A DNA stretch of 64,000 bases from JBLIRR01 sp049472395 (lineage in GTDB: Bacteria; SZUA-182; DTGQ01; JBLIRR01). Where the stretch lies: NCBI GenBank assembly GCA_049472395.1, contig JBLIRR010000003.1:124001-188000 (forward strand), written 5' to 3'. The notes beneath the pieces were generated by a model. It was given only the letters and a program-made list of their open reading frames with translations, searched no databases and had not been told where the DNA came from. Shown one piece after another: positions 53,946-63,116 of this stretch; the first letter of the stretch is position 1; the number at the start of each line of letters is the position of its first letter. A program made the position numbers and the translations under genes.

Positions 53946-53984
53946 TTAAATGGCACCATAAAATTTTTGTGTACAAGCTTTCAT
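53946..53984 (-). CDS. Possible 12-codon leader ORF
   Basis: AAAGGAG stands five bases before an ATG that opens MKACTQKFYGAI and a stop. It ends 38 bases before the Tyr-rich protein gene, in the same direction. The ribosome site is stronger than chance would predict, but the peptide is too short to test by eye. Confidence 0.35.
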   Translation of the reverse strand: MKACTQKFYGAI

Positions 53985-54109
53985 TTAAGCTCCTTTCCTT
54001 AATTGCACTCAATGCGGAAGCGTTTTGCTTTTTTATTTGGTTAATTTTTATACTATAATTTTTATACTATAAAAGACATTGGAGAGTAAATAATCTTTCA
54101 TAAATAATT

Positions 54110-55171
54110 TTATGAAAGATATGTTCTTTCAAACCCATGCACTGTATATTGTTCATAAAGGTCCATTGGGAGCCTATATTTCTTGACTTCTGCAAGAGCG
54201 ACGAGGTCCCTGACCTCCATCTCTTTCATAAAAAGATAGTATAAAATGGTCCCAATATGAAAGGGGGTACTATGCCAATATTTTACACCGAGATCTTTTT
54301 TATACTGAAGCATACGCGCATACACCTGTTCCGGATTGCGAGCATCCATGAGCCTCGTTTTATAGGGTAAGGCAGAGATGGCATGAATCATTTCTTCAAA
54401 GCTATTACAATAGGCCATGTTTTTTCGATCCTTAAGCTCAAATAAATAGCCGTGCATAAGCGTGTAATTCAAGATCTGCTCAGGCAGAAAATTGAAATCG
54501 AACCTGAATCGAGCAATCCACAAAAGATTGATCGCGTCAAGTTCTATCCCGATCAGTGTCCGGGCTATACCACGGTCATGCAGGCCAAGCGATAGAATCT
54601 TGTTCCATACTCTATGATAATAATCAATATCAAGGGCTCTTTCAAGAGGAAATAATATCTTCTCTTCTTTAAAACGATAGAAAGCCAGATCAAGAGGGCG
54701 GTGGTAAGGGGTATTTCTTAAAAGATCGATCATCTCCTGAAGGTTATCTGCGTCAATAAGATTTTCTAAAGTGCAATGGATATTCCTGGGAATGGGGAAA
54801 GAGAGGGAAGCGGAGGTGTGTGAATGCTTTGCATGAAGCAGTATCTTTATATTCTCAAGCTCATATTTACTGTAAAGGCTCAACACAAGGTCCCTTTCCG
54901 CCCCTTTCAATGCTGCGAGCACCTTTTCATATGTTTCAAACAGATATTCATAAAAATGGGGGATCAGACAATCGACCGATCCATCATGTTCCCTCATTGA
55001 ATGATGATTGTCAATATAAGGACTATAAGGCGTGAGACGCAGCTTCTCGAGAAAATCATTATAATGGTCTGCTTTTGCCAATACCTCAAATTGAGATGAT
55101 GAGAGCAGCGTGGTGCGTAATGCTCGAACCTTACTGTTTATATAAGAATATCTCAATGCTGATGTGAACAT
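54110..55171 (-). CDS. ntpC: V-type ATP synthase subunit C (d-like)
   Basis: This 353-aa protein, mostly helical, begins FTSALRYSYINSKVRALRTTLL, the usual start of the V/A-ATPase C/d subunit, and has repeats of the three-lobed C subunit (LTPYSPYI, NTPYHRPLD, ALPYKTRLM). It sockets the central stalk onto the membrane ring. The upstream AhaH-like gene overlaps by 19 bases. The other V-ATPase genes are not here: the next minus-strand gene is unrelated. Confidence 0.88.
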   Translation of the reverse strand: MFTSALRYSYINSKVRALRTTLLSSSQFEVLAKADHYNDFLEKLRLTPYSPYIDNHHSMREHDGSVDCLIPHFYEYLFETYEKVLAALKGAERDLVLSLYSKYELENIKILLHAKHSHTSASLSFPIPRNIHCTLENLIDADNLQEMIDLLRNTPYHRPLDLAFYRFKEEKILFPLERALDIDYYHRVWNKILSLGLHDRGIARTLIGIELDAINLLWIARFRFDFNFLPEQILNYTLMHGYLFELKDRKNMAYCNSFEEMIHAISALPYKTRLMDARNPEQVYARMLQYKKDLGVKYWHSTPFHIGTILYYLFMKEMEVRDLVALAEVKKYRLPMDLYEQYTVHGFERTYLS

Positions 55172-55497
55172 TGCAGTTCTTCCAAAAGGGTTTGAGATAA
55201 TATCTCTATCGCATGAGCACGGCCTTCTTCATAGTGGCGTATAAGTAAATTCAAATATTCCTTCTTGTTCTCCTCAATTTCATTAATCTTCTTCCGTGCC
55301 TGTGTGAGTATTCTCTCTTCTTCTTTTCTTTTATACTCAAGAATATAGTCTTGTGTCTGGCGTATTCTCTCCCGCCTTTCCATAATTTTACCTTCAATAA
55401 GTTCTTTGCCTTTCTCTTCAGCCTGTTTCACCATCTCGCAGGCTTTTTTTTCTTCAATAAAAATTTTTTCAATAACAAGTTTGGTTTCATTATCCAT
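55153..55497 (-). CDS. V-type ATP synthase peripheral-stalk subunit (G/H, AhaH-like)
   Basis: This 114-aa protein is nearly all charged alpha-helix (KLVIEKIFIEEKKACEMVKQ, then RRERIRQTQDYILEYKRKEE), which forms a coiled coil typical of the AhaH/NtpF stalk subunit. It overlaps the C subunit gene by 19 bases. The C-terminal part (EILSQTLLEELQCSHQH) could contact the E subunit. AGAGGC precedes the ATG. Confidence 0.75.
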   Translation of the reverse strand: MDNETKLVIEKIFIEEKKACEMVKQAEEKGKELIEGKIMERRERIRQTQDYILEYKRKEEERILTQARKKINEIEENKKEYLNLLIRHYEEGRAHAIEILSQTLLEELQCSHQH

Positions 55498-55569
55498 CGC
55501 AGAGCCTCTTTTTTCATTTTACGGATAGTATAAAACTCATATCGGCGGTTTATACCCCCCTCATCACTA

Positions 55570-57597
55570 TTATTTGAACTCTCTCGCCTTTGATGTGCCA
55601 AGATGCATTTCGATTTTTGTGAGGAGTTCTGATTTATTAATTGGTTTTGCCACCCAATCATTACACCCCACACTCATACACTTTTCCTTATAATCCGTCA
55701 TTGAAGTATCTATTAAAGCGATTATCGGGATCTTCGCATCATATCCGCCCTGAACTTCAATATCCCTCATAACTCTTATGGCTTCAAGACCAGCGCACAC
55801 AGACATCTGGATATCAATTATTATCAAATCCACATGTGACATGGACTTATATGCAGATACCGCTTCCCGGCCATCGCTTACCGGCACCACAGTATATCCT
55901 GATTTCTTCAAGATCGTCTGTGCAAGGCCATGATTTATAGAATTATGCTCAGATACTAAAATAGTATAATCCTTTTTGTCTCCCTGAATGCTTATTTCTT
56001 TCTCGCTCGTATCCCCGGTGATCTCACCTTTCGTTGGTCTGTAAGGCAGATAAAAATAGAATATGGAGCCATGCTTTTCTCCCATGTGTGACTCTACACT
56101 GATTCTTCCACCCATCAACTCAATGAGGGCTCTAATAATAGAAAGTCCCAGACCAATACCATTGGATTTTTCTTTTATGTCGGAGGCACACTGGGTAAAG
56201 GGTTCAAAAATCTTATCCTGCATATTTTCAGGTATGCCCCTGCCAGTATCCATTACATAAAATTCCAATGTTTTTTCATCATATAGTGAGACACCATACT
56301 CAATCAATCCTTCTTCAGTAAATTTGATTGCATTATTTATCAAACCATTTATTACTTGTTGTATTCGTGCACAATCACCAATGATAAATTCACTTATATT
56401 CTCAATGATCTTCTGCCGTAATGATATGTTTTTCCCTGCGAGTAACTTATTAGTGTGCGCAGTGGCATATATGGCAGTAAACAAGGAGGTCAGTGAAAAG
56501 GGTACGTGCTCAATCTCTATATGACCCGTCTCTAACTTTGTTAGATCAGCAATAGAATCAACTATGGAGACTAATAAATTCCCATTGTCGCGTATTGCGT
56601 GCACATAGTCTCTAGAGTCATCAGCCAATTGTTCACCCAAGAGAAGATCGCTAAATCCAATAATCGTATTCATCGGTATCCTTATTGCCTGCGACATCTT
56701 AAGCAAAAATTCAGCTTTCAACATATCCTTTTCCATAACTTTAAATGATGCCTCCCTGAGCTCCTCTTCCCCTAATATTTGCAGGGTAATATCGTAGAGT
56801 GTCCCCTGAATCATAAAAGGCTCATTATGGTCATCACAAATATTCTGAATAATCTCATGAATCCATCGTATCTCTCCATCCTCACGAATAATACGGTATT
56901 CTCTCCCGATAAAATACCCGAGAACTGTTTTTAGTTTTTCCGTAGATTCTTCAAGGAGTGTTCGGTCATCGTGATGGATAATCTGTTCCCATTTCAGGGT
57001 ATCGTCATTAAACTCCTCCTCAGTATATCCTGTAATTTTTTCTACTGCGCCGTGAATAAAAAGCGGAGTTCCATCTATTCTCCTGCAAAAGGCTATTCCT
57101 TGAAAATTCTGAAGGAATGAACGATATTTTTCCTCGCTTATATTCTGCGAAATATCTTTCTTCTTGCGCTCTGTTGCATCTCGATAAATAGCTATACAAT
57201 ATATTTTTCCTGAAAAATTAATCAATGTTCCATTAATGTCAAAATGTACTTCCCCACCCTCTTTTTTATTGACTATTACATCAGGAATGACTTTTACCTC
57301 ACCCCGTGCCAGCCTCTCGAACTCATTCAGAATATAGGGCAGTTTCTCCTTTGGATGAAGCATCGTAATGCTTGCATTTTTTATTTCTTCTTCACTATAT
57401 CCCATCGTATGGCAAAACAACGCATTCGCATTGCATATTTTTTTCTCCGCAGGATCGATTAAAAGGACTCCTTCATTTGCATTTTCGAACATACTTTTAA
57501 AATAAGGCTCAACCTCTTTCATAGGTGGGGGAGTATCATGCTCATTGTTCTCCTTTGAAAAATTTAAAGAAATGAGCCTTCCGATTAGTTTTTTCAT
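55570..57597 (-). CDS. Hybrid PAS sensor kinase-response regulator with Gln in place of the phospho-His
   Basis: This is 675 aa from ATG 57595-57597. Two PAS domains lie at about 35-145 and 155-280 with PAC motifs (GREYRIIREDGEIRWIHEI). The HisKA motif reads EFLLKMSQAIRIPMNTIIGF, where the usual SHEIRTPMN His is Gln (residue 303, CAG at 56689-56691). HATPase motifs look intact: NGLINNAIKFTEEG, DTGRGIPENMQDKIF, GIGLGLSII. A C-terminal receiver has the Asp in LIIIDIQMSV, but the acidic pair is SEH. It may act as a pseudokinase or be phosphorylated in trans. It sits upstream of the V-ATPase genes. Confidence 0.88.
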   Translation of the reverse strand: MKKLIGRLISLNFSKENNEHDTPPPMKEVEPYFKSMFENANEGVLLIDPAEKKICNANALFCHTMGYSEEEIKNASITMLHPKEKLPYILNEFERLARGEVKVIPDVIVNKKEGGEVHFDINGTLINFSGKIYCIAIYRDATERKKKDISQNISEEKYRSFLQNFQGIAFCRRIDGTPLFIHGAVEKITGYTEEEFNDDTLKWEQIIHHDDRTLLEESTEKLKTVLGYFIGREYRIIREDGEIRWIHEIIQNICDDHNEPFMIQGTLYDITLQILGEEELREASFKVMEKDMLKAEFLLKMSQAIRIPMNTIIGFSDLLLGEQLADDSRDYVHAIRDNGNLLVSIVDSIADLTKLETGHIEIEHVPFSLTSLFTAIYATAHTNKLLAGKNISLRQKIIENISEFIIGDCARIQQVINGLINNAIKFTEEGLIEYGVSLYDEKTLEFYVMDTGRGIPENMQDKIFEPFTQCASDIKEKSNGIGLGLSIIRALIELMGGRISVESHMGEKHGSIFYFYLPYRPTKGEITGDTSEKEISIQGDKKDYTILVSEHNSINHGLAQTILKKSGYTVVPVSDGREAVSAYKSMSHVDLIIIDIQMSVCAGLEAIRVMRDIEVQGGYDAKIPIIALIDTSMTDYKEKCMSVGCNDWVAKPINKSELLTKIEMHLGTSKAREFK

Positions 57598-57674
57598 TAT
57601 CGCACTCTTTTTACATGGCGCTAAACACATTTATTCTTACTAATCATTTCGGCATAAGTATGTAAAAAGTTAGT

Positions 57675-57974
57675 TTACTCTGCGTCTTTATGTAATGTGC
57701 GAAGAATCATATCAACCGGTGTATAGTATTTTTTCTCTCTATTGCACTCCCTGCAACAGGGCACTATATTGCCTTTGATACTCTTCCCGCCCCGGGAGAG
57801 GGGAACTTTATGGTCCATAGTAAGCGAATAAGGGGTGAATTTTTTTTTGCAGTAATAGCACACTCCTGAACTGATTTTATTTTTCCACCACTTCGTCTTT
57901 CGAAGCTTTTGGGCTTTGATCTTTTCCCGTGCCACATGGTGCGGATCATTTTCAATATGAATCCACTCGCTCAT
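57675..57974 (-). CDS. HNH endonuclease-like protein
   Basis: This 99-aa protein contains VCYYCKKKFTPYSLTMDHKVPLSR with later VPCCRECNREKK, the HNH core with two Cys pairs for a structural zinc. The His in TMDHK is the catalytic one. Small stand-alone HNH proteins may cut DNA but many have unknown roles. The start codon lies only 111 bases from the divergent M42 gene. There is no nearby phage or restriction gene. Confidence 0.86.
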   Translation of the reverse strand: MSEWIHIENDPHHVAREKIKAQKLRKTKWWKNKISSGVCYYCKKKFTPYSLTMDHKVPLSRGGKSIKGNIVPCCRECNREKKYYTPVDMILRTLHKDAE

Positions 57975-58085
57975 AATAAAAATTTCTTTTCCTCTTGCAA
58001 AATCTTTTTATTTATACAATATAATGATACTACATTAATGATAGTAGATGATAATCAATCTTGTCAACCGGAGGTAATAATAGTT

Positions 58086-59156
58086 ATGCGTCCAAAATCT
58101 TTTAATTTCTTAAAAACAATGGTTGAAGCGCCAAGCCCATCTGGATATGAAATGCCGGCGGTACGAATTTTTTGCGAGTACATTCAACCATATGCTGACG
58201 AAGTCAGTATTGATGTAATGGGGAATGCATCAGCCTTGCTCTCAGGCAAAGCTCCCGGTCCACGCGTTATGATTTCTGGTCATTGCGATGAAATAGGTTT
58301 TATGGTGCAATATATTGATGATCAAGGATTTATTTATTTCTCCTGTATTGGCGGTATTGACCTGCACCTCATCCCTGGCCATAGAGTTCAAATTCATACA
58401 GAAAATGGTCCGATCCTTGGGGTCATAGGGCGTAAGCCTATTCACCTCATGGAGGATGAAGAGCGGAAGAAGGTTAGTAAAATCACTGATTTATTCATAG
58501 ATATAGGAGCGCACCATAAAAAGGATGTGGAAAATCACGTGCACATTGGAGATCCGATCACAATAGATATTGGATTAAAGAAGCTCAAAAATAATATGGT
58601 CTCATCCAGAGCGCTTGATGATAAAGTCGGCTCTTTTGTCGTCGCTGAAACCTTGCGACTTGTGAAAGAAAGGGGGTGTCCTTTTAATGGGCAATTGATT
58701 TCCGTGGCTACTGTGCAGGAAGAAATAGGAATTCGAGGAGCCACCACCAGCGCTTACCGACATCAGCCCGATGTTGGTATTGCTATTGATGTGGGATTTG
58801 CCACCGACCAACCGGGTATAGAAAAGAAAAAAGTAGGGGATATATCTGTTGGCAAGGGACCAATCATTGCGCGTGGCGCGAATATCAATCCGGTCGTCTT
58901 TGATCTTCTGATAAAAACCGCTGAGCAGATACAATTACCCTATCAAATAGTAGGGGCCCCCCGCTCTACAGGAACAGATGCGAATGTTATGCAATTGTCG
59001 CGCTCCGGGGTCGCTGCGGCATTGCTTAGCGTGCCGTGCCGATATATGCATACGCCAGTCGAAATTGTATCTACAAAAGACTTAGAAAACACAGCCCTGC
59101 TTTTATCATCATTTATCTGTAATTTATCCGCTGATATGTCATTTATTCCATCGTGA
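58086..59156 (+). CDS. M42-family metal-dependent aminopeptidase
   Basis: This is 356 aa from ATG 58086, behind GGAGGT. Motifs fit M42 (FrvX/YsdC) peptidases: EAPSPSGYE, the metal ligands in GHCDEIGFMV, SSRALDDKVG, the catalytic Glu in VQEEIGIRGA, DVGFATDQPG, and the final His in YMHTPVEIV. These form dodecamers that cut peptides in the cytosol. The longer open frame to 57909 overlaps the HNH gene and is unlikely to be coding. Confidence 0.93.
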   Translation: MRPKSFNFLKTMVEAPSPSGYEMPAVRIFCEYIQPYADEVSIDVMGNASALLSGKAPGPRVMISGHCDEIGFMVQYIDDQGFIYFSCIGGIDLHLIPGHRVQIHTENGPILGVIGRKPIHLMEDEERKKVSKITDLFIDIGAHHKKDVENHVHIGDPITIDIGLKKLKNNMVSSRALDDKVGSFVVAETLRLVKERGCPFNGQLISVATVQEEIGIRGATTSAYRHQPDVGIAIDVGFATDQPGIEKKKVGDISVGKGPIIARGANINPVVFDLLIKTAEQIQLPYQIVGAPRSTGTDANVMQLSRSGVAAALLSVPCRYMHTPVEIVSTKDLENTALLLSSFICNLSADMSFIPS

Positions 59157-59160
59157 TTTT

Positions 59161-59442
59161 TTAGGCAGGTACACTTTTGAGATACACAATTGTGGCCCCC
59201 CATGAGCCATCTTCCGGGGGGGCCAAAGAAAAAGAGTGGACATAGGGGCAAGACTGAAGGAAGGAATGTACTTTCTTCCTGAGCACACCGGTCCCTTTGC
59301 CATGAATGATCCGTACTCGAAAGATCTGTTTTTCATAACATGCCTCCAAATAGGCTTCGAGCAAGGCGGGAACTTCCTTGGGCTGAAAGGTATGAAGATC
59401 GAGAAAATCTTCAATGGGAATGCGAATTGGTTCATTACTCAT
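59161..59442 (-). CDS. Smr-domain protein
   Basis: This 93-aa protein is a stand-alone Smr (MutS2-type) domain: an N-terminal DLHTF, helix PKEVPALLEAYLEACYEKQI, and VRIIHGKGTGVLRKKVHSFL, where DLHxx and the GKGxG-V motif carry the nuclease site. It could nick DNA or RNA or bind nucleic acids. It overlaps the receiver gene by 8 bases and likely shares its message. Confidence 0.92.
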   Translation of the reverse strand: MSNEPIRIPIEDFLDLHTFQPKEVPALLEAYLEACYEKQIFRVRIIHGKGTGVLRKKVHSFLQSCPYVHSFSLAPPEDGSWGATIVYLKSVPA

Positions 59443-59800
59443 TCATCATTTTCCACACCATTAAATTTTTCTCGAGGTATGCAAAATCAATTGGCTTGGT
59501 AATATAATCTGCTGCTCCTTCATCCAGGAGTTTTATCGCCTCTTTCTCATCAAGCATTCCTGTGACCATGATAACCGGCAAATCGTTATGGACTTTTTTG
59601 ATCTCTTTTAAAGTGGCCTTCCCTCCTATCCCCGGCATACGAATATCCAAGAGAACCAGATCGGGTTTATTCTTGTTGATAAGTTCAAGAGCCTCTTCCC
59701 CCGAGTTTGCAGATAGTGTCTCGTAGCCTATCCTCTGGAGAAATTTGCAGAGCATGTTACATATCATAACCTCATCATCAACAGTCAAAATAGTAAACAT
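59435..59800 (-). CDS. Single-domain response regulator receiver
   Basis: This 121-aa CheY-like protein has the acidic pair in TVDDEVMI, the phospho-acceptor Asp in LVLLDIRMPGIGG, the switch Thr in VTGM, and Lys in ITKPID. There is no output domain, so it must act through protein contacts or as a phosphate sink. The orphan kinases in the window could be partners. Smr overlap is curious. A GGGGGATG-like strong ribosome site precedes the start. Confidence 0.93.
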   Translation of the reverse strand: MFTILTVDDEVMICNMLCKFLQRIGYETLSANSGEEALELINKNKPDLVLLDIRMPGIGGKATLKEIKKVHNDLPVIMVTGMLDEKEAIKLLDEGAADYITKPIDFAYLEKNLMVWKMMNE

Positions 59801-59991
59801 CCCCCTTCTATTACCTCCCTTCCTAAACCAGTGTTATAAAATACGATATTTTAAATAAAGATAATAATCTTTGCTATTATATCCGACCTTTTTTGACATA
59901 GCAACCCCTTCGCCAGTAGAAATTCTAATTTTATGCACACACCGTGTAGCTCGCATATAGTTCTCCAAAAATTTGTTTTACATTTTAACAC

Positions 59992-60180
59992 ATGAAGGGA
60001 AAGAAGAGATGTTCCGATCAAAAGGATGAGGTTATAAAGAGTCGCACGATAGGTATATGTAGTATACGGATAATTCATAAGGAACAGACTATCAAATTCT
60101 GGTCTCACGGGCCGGAGGTATGCATGGATAAGGGTGAATTTGAAAAAGAGAGGTGGGAAATAAGGTACGCGAGGGCATAG
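59992..60180 (+). CDS. Possible small hypothetical protein
   Basis: A 62-codon frame (MKGKKRCSDQKDEVIKSRTI...) ends 3 bases before the PIG-L gene start. It is Lys/Glu-rich, has three Cys and no known domain. There is no good ribosome site. It may be a real operon leader gene or only open by chance. Confidence 0.3.
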   Translation: MKGKKRCSDQKDEVIKSRTIGICSIRIIHKEQTIKFWSHGPEVCMDKGEFEKERWEIRYARA

Positions 60181-60183
60181 TAT

Positions 60184-60798
60184 ATGAATATATTAGCTAT
60201 AGGAGCACATCCTGATGATATCGAATATAGCTGTTCTGGGACATTAATAAAATATAGCCAAACCGGGCATCAGGTCTTTATGTTTATATTATCAAATGGA
60301 GAAGCTGGTGGAGATGCCGAAATAAGAAAAAGAGAGCAAGAGGATTCATGCGCTATTATTGGAGTAAAAGAGCTTCTATGGGGAGGATTTAAGGATACAA
60401 TGATCCCTTTATCCCGGGAATTAATCGTGAGCATAGAAAATATAGTGAAGAAAGTCAAGCCAGACCTCGTCCTGGTTAATTACAATCATGATACTCATCA
60501 GGACCACCGAAATTTGGCTGATGCTGTCATTTCAGCCACTCGACAGACAAAAAATCTCCTTTTTTATGAAAGCCCGACGTCGAATAATTTTGTGCCCACT
60601 GTTTTTGTGGATATCAGCACTGTGCTTCTCAAGAAATTAGAAACACTTCAGGCACACCGCTCGCAGGTGATTAAGACCAATATAGAGTCTACGAATATTC
60701 TCGAGCTTGCGACCTCAACAGCCAATTTCCGGGGCATCCAAAGCCGTGTAAAATACGCTGAAGGATTTATGCCAAACCGGCTCTTTATATGCGTATAA
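60184..60798 (+). CDS. PIG-L/LmbE-family N-acetyl sugar deacetylase
   Basis: This 204-aa protein shows AIGAHPDDIEYSCSGTLIKY, the AHPDD zinc site, then ILSNGEAGGD and the NYNHDTHQDHRNLADAV motif (DxHxDH) typical of LmbE-like enzymes such as BshB or MshB. It removes an acetyl group from an N-acetylglucosaminyl substrate. Next to DegT and WecA-like genes, a role in surface sugars is plausible. Confidence 0.9.
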   Translation: MNILAIGAHPDDIEYSCSGTLIKYSQTGHQVFMFILSNGEAGGDAEIRKREQEDSCAIIGVKELLWGGFKDTMIPLSRELIVSIENIVKKVKPDLVLVNYNHDTHQDHRNLADAVISATRQTKNLLFYESPTSNNFVPTVFVDISTVLLKKLETLQAHRSQVIKTNIESTNILELATSTANFRGIQSRVKYAEGFMPNRLFICV

Positions 60799-60817
60799 AA
60801 GCTCTTGTGCCTTTTCA

Positions 60818-61894
60818 ATGACTATTAATCATTCCAATCCAAGCATAGATGCCGCCGAAGTAAGCGCTGTATCAGACATTCTTCTTTCCGGGCACCTGGC
60901 AACCGGTGAAGAAGTTGAAAAATTTGAGCAGGAAATGTCCGAATACTTCGATGTAGTAGGGAGTGTAGCTGTATCGTCGGGCACCGCCGCTCTCCATTTA
61001 GCTCTTCTTGCACTCGAAGTGAGAGAGGGCATGGAAGTGATCATCCCAAGCTTCTGTTGCGCATCCCTTTACCACGCAGTGATATATACCGGGGCTTCGC
61101 CTGTATTTGCAGATTGTGATCCCACAACCTTTCTGCTCACCTATGACAGCATAAAGGCACAAATTACCCCAAAAACAGGATGTATAATACTCCCCCATAT
61201 GTTTGGCCTTCCCGCTGCCATAGATGAGATTCTTCAACTGGGCATACCTGTGATAGAAGATATTGCCCAGGCAATGGGCGCGAAATATAAGGGGGAAAAA
61301 ACAGGTGGTCTTACTGATATGAGTATCACCTCATTCTATGCAACAAAGATGATGACAACCGGTACAGGGGGAATGGTCCTTTCAAATAATCAAAAACTTG
61401 TGGATAAGGTGAGAGATTTAAACGGGGTTGACAAGAAAAAGGACCTGACCATGCGCATGCCTTATGTAATGAATGATCTTCAGGCAGGCATCGGCCGCTG
61501 CCAATTGAAGAAATTAGAAGGTTTTGTGGCCACACGCCGCGAATTAGCCTCGTATCTTAATAACGCTCTAGGTTCCGCGCCTGTTATCCTTCCTTCGGAC
61601 CTTCCCGGAAGAGAGCATACATTCTTCCGTTATTGTCTTCAATTAGAAAAAGATGCCCAGTCGGTGGTAGAATTCTTAAACGCTCATGATATAGAGGCCG
61701 GAAGGTCAATATTTTATCCTTTGCATCGCTTGCAAGCTTCGCGATCGAAGAATATGCATTATCTCAAAGGCACTGACAAGGCCTGGCAGAACACCATTTC
61801 TTTACCGCTCTATCCTGCCCTTACCAAAGAGGCGTTAGAGTATGAAGCGTCCGTTTTACGGGACGCGCTTGAACATTGTGAGCAATGCTCATGA
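60818..61894 (+). CDS. DegT/DnrJ/EryC1-family PLP aminotransferase
   Basis: This 358-aa protein has GHLATGEEVEKFEQEMSEYF, AVSSGTAALHLALLAL for the phosphate grip, VIEDIAQAMGAKYKGEKTGG with the ring-binding Asp, and SFYATKMMTTGTGGMV with the PLP lysine. Such enzymes add an amino group to nucleotide keto-sugars for surface glycans. It overlaps the transferase start by 4 bases, which ties it to lipid-linked glycan initiation. Confidence 0.93.
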   Translation: MTINHSNPSIDAAEVSAVSDILLSGHLATGEEVEKFEQEMSEYFDVVGSVAVSSGTAALHLALLALEVREGMEVIIPSFCCASLYHAVIYTGASPVFADCDPTTFLLTYDSIKAQITPKTGCIILPHMFGLPAAIDEILQLGIPVIEDIAQAMGAKYKGEKTGGLTDMSITSFYATKMMTTGTGGMVLSNNQKLVDKVRDLNGVDKKKDLTMRMPYVMNDLQAGIGRCQLKKLEGFVATRRELASYLNNALGSAPVILPSDLPGREHTFFRYCLQLEKDAQSVVEFLNAHDIEAGRSIFYPLHRLQASRSKNMHYLKGTDKAWQNTISLPLYPALTKEALEYEASVLRDALEHCEQCS

Positions 61895-63105
61895 AAAAAA
61901 CCATCCGAGCCCTTCTCTATCTCCTTTTTATCATTGTTGCATCAGCCTTAATTTTTCCCCAATGCACTTCTTTTTTGAAAAGTCTCGGCAATAGATGGAT
62001 GTATGTGCTTATTCTTTCTTTCACAATTTCATTTCTCCTTACTCCCCTGATCAGAATGCTCGCTAAAAAGTTAGTGATTCTTGATATTCCGGATCACAGA
62101 AAAACTCATCGTGAACCTACGCCGTTATTGGGTGGACTCGGTATCTATTGTGCCTTTATTATTACAATAGGTCTGTATGCTGTTTTGTCCCGTCCCTTGG
62201 TAGGACTTTGTGTGGCATCGACACTCATCGCTGGTATTGGGATACTTGATGATTACATCGGATTAAGGGCACTCTATAAATTGATTTGTCAGATCATAGC
62301 GGTCATTATAATTGTGTATAGCGGCATCCATTTTGATTTTCTGCCCTTTGGATTTTTAGCCAGATGCGGGGAATGGCTATTTACGGGTATCTGGATCATA
62401 GGAATCACCAATGCAGTTAATTTCCTGGATGGTCTTGATGGACTGGCAACCGGCTCTTCCGCGATAATAGCTTTCTACCTCGCTTTTGTGGCTTATCAGT
62501 CTCAGCAGCCCTATCTTGGATGGGCATCGCTCGCTGTGATGGGAGGTTGCATGGGCTTTTTACCTTATAATTTCAGGTTCGGTGATGCGCTCATCTTCCT
62601 CGGGGACACAGGAAGTACCTTTCTGGGATTCGTGCTTGCCAGTCTTGCTGTTATGGGGAAATGGGGACCTGAGAATGTGATTAAAACATTTACCCCTCCC
62701 CTTCTGATATTCGGTATCCTCATCTTCGATATGATCCATATCTCCACCTTCAGGATATTGAGGCATAAGGTAAGCACATTCAAGGAATGGATTGAATTTG
62801 TGGGGAGAGATCATCTCCATCACCGTGTGGAAGCCTTGGGTCTGAATAAAAAACAGACCGTTATTTTTATTTTTCTCTTTGAAATACTCCTTGGAGCCGG
62901 GGCCTTGCTGGTCCGGCAAGTCCATGCTATGGCAGCATTGTTTTTACTTGTACAAGGATCGGCAATCCTCATAATTATTGGCATATTAGAATTTTTAGGT
63001 AATAAAAAAACACAAAAAATGGATAATAAAGCTCGCGCTGAGTTATTGGAGCATCTGAGAAACAAGAAAAAAAATAAATATCACACAACACAAGATTATA
63101 TATAA
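61891..63105 (+). CDS. wecA: Undecaprenyl-phosphate GlcNAc-1-phosphate transferase (WecA/MraY family)
   Basis: This is 404 aa from ATG 61891, overlapping DegT as ATGA. About ten membrane segments are seen. Family motifs: HREPTPLLGGLGIY, GILDDYIGLRALYKL (Asp pair), GITNAVNFLDGLDGLATG, and FLGDTGSTFLGF. DHLHHRVEALGL at the end of the loops matches the WecA His motif. It loads an amino sugar phosphate onto undecaprenyl phosphate at the inner membrane, starting O-antigen or exopolysaccharide chains. Confidence 0.9.
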   Translation: MKKTIRALLYLLFIIVASALIFPQCTSFLKSLGNRWMYVLILSFTISFLLTPLIRMLAKKLVILDIPDHRKTHREPTPLLGGLGIYCAFIITIGLYAVLSRPLVGLCVASTLIAGIGILDDYIGLRALYKLICQIIAVIIIVYSGIHFDFLPFGFLARCGEWLFTGIWIIGITNAVNFLDGLDGLATGSSAIIAFYLAFVAYQSQQPYLGWASLAVMGGCMGFLPYNFRFGDALIFLGDTGSTFLGFVLASLAVMGKWGPENVIKTFTPPLLIFGILIFDMIHISTFRILRHKVSTFKEWIEFVGRDHLHHRVEALGLNKKQTVIFIFLFEILLGAGALLVRQVHAMAALFLLVQGSAILIIIGILEFLGNKKTQKMDNKARAELLEHLRNKKKNKYHTTQDYI

Positions 63106-63116
63106 ACTGAAAAAAA

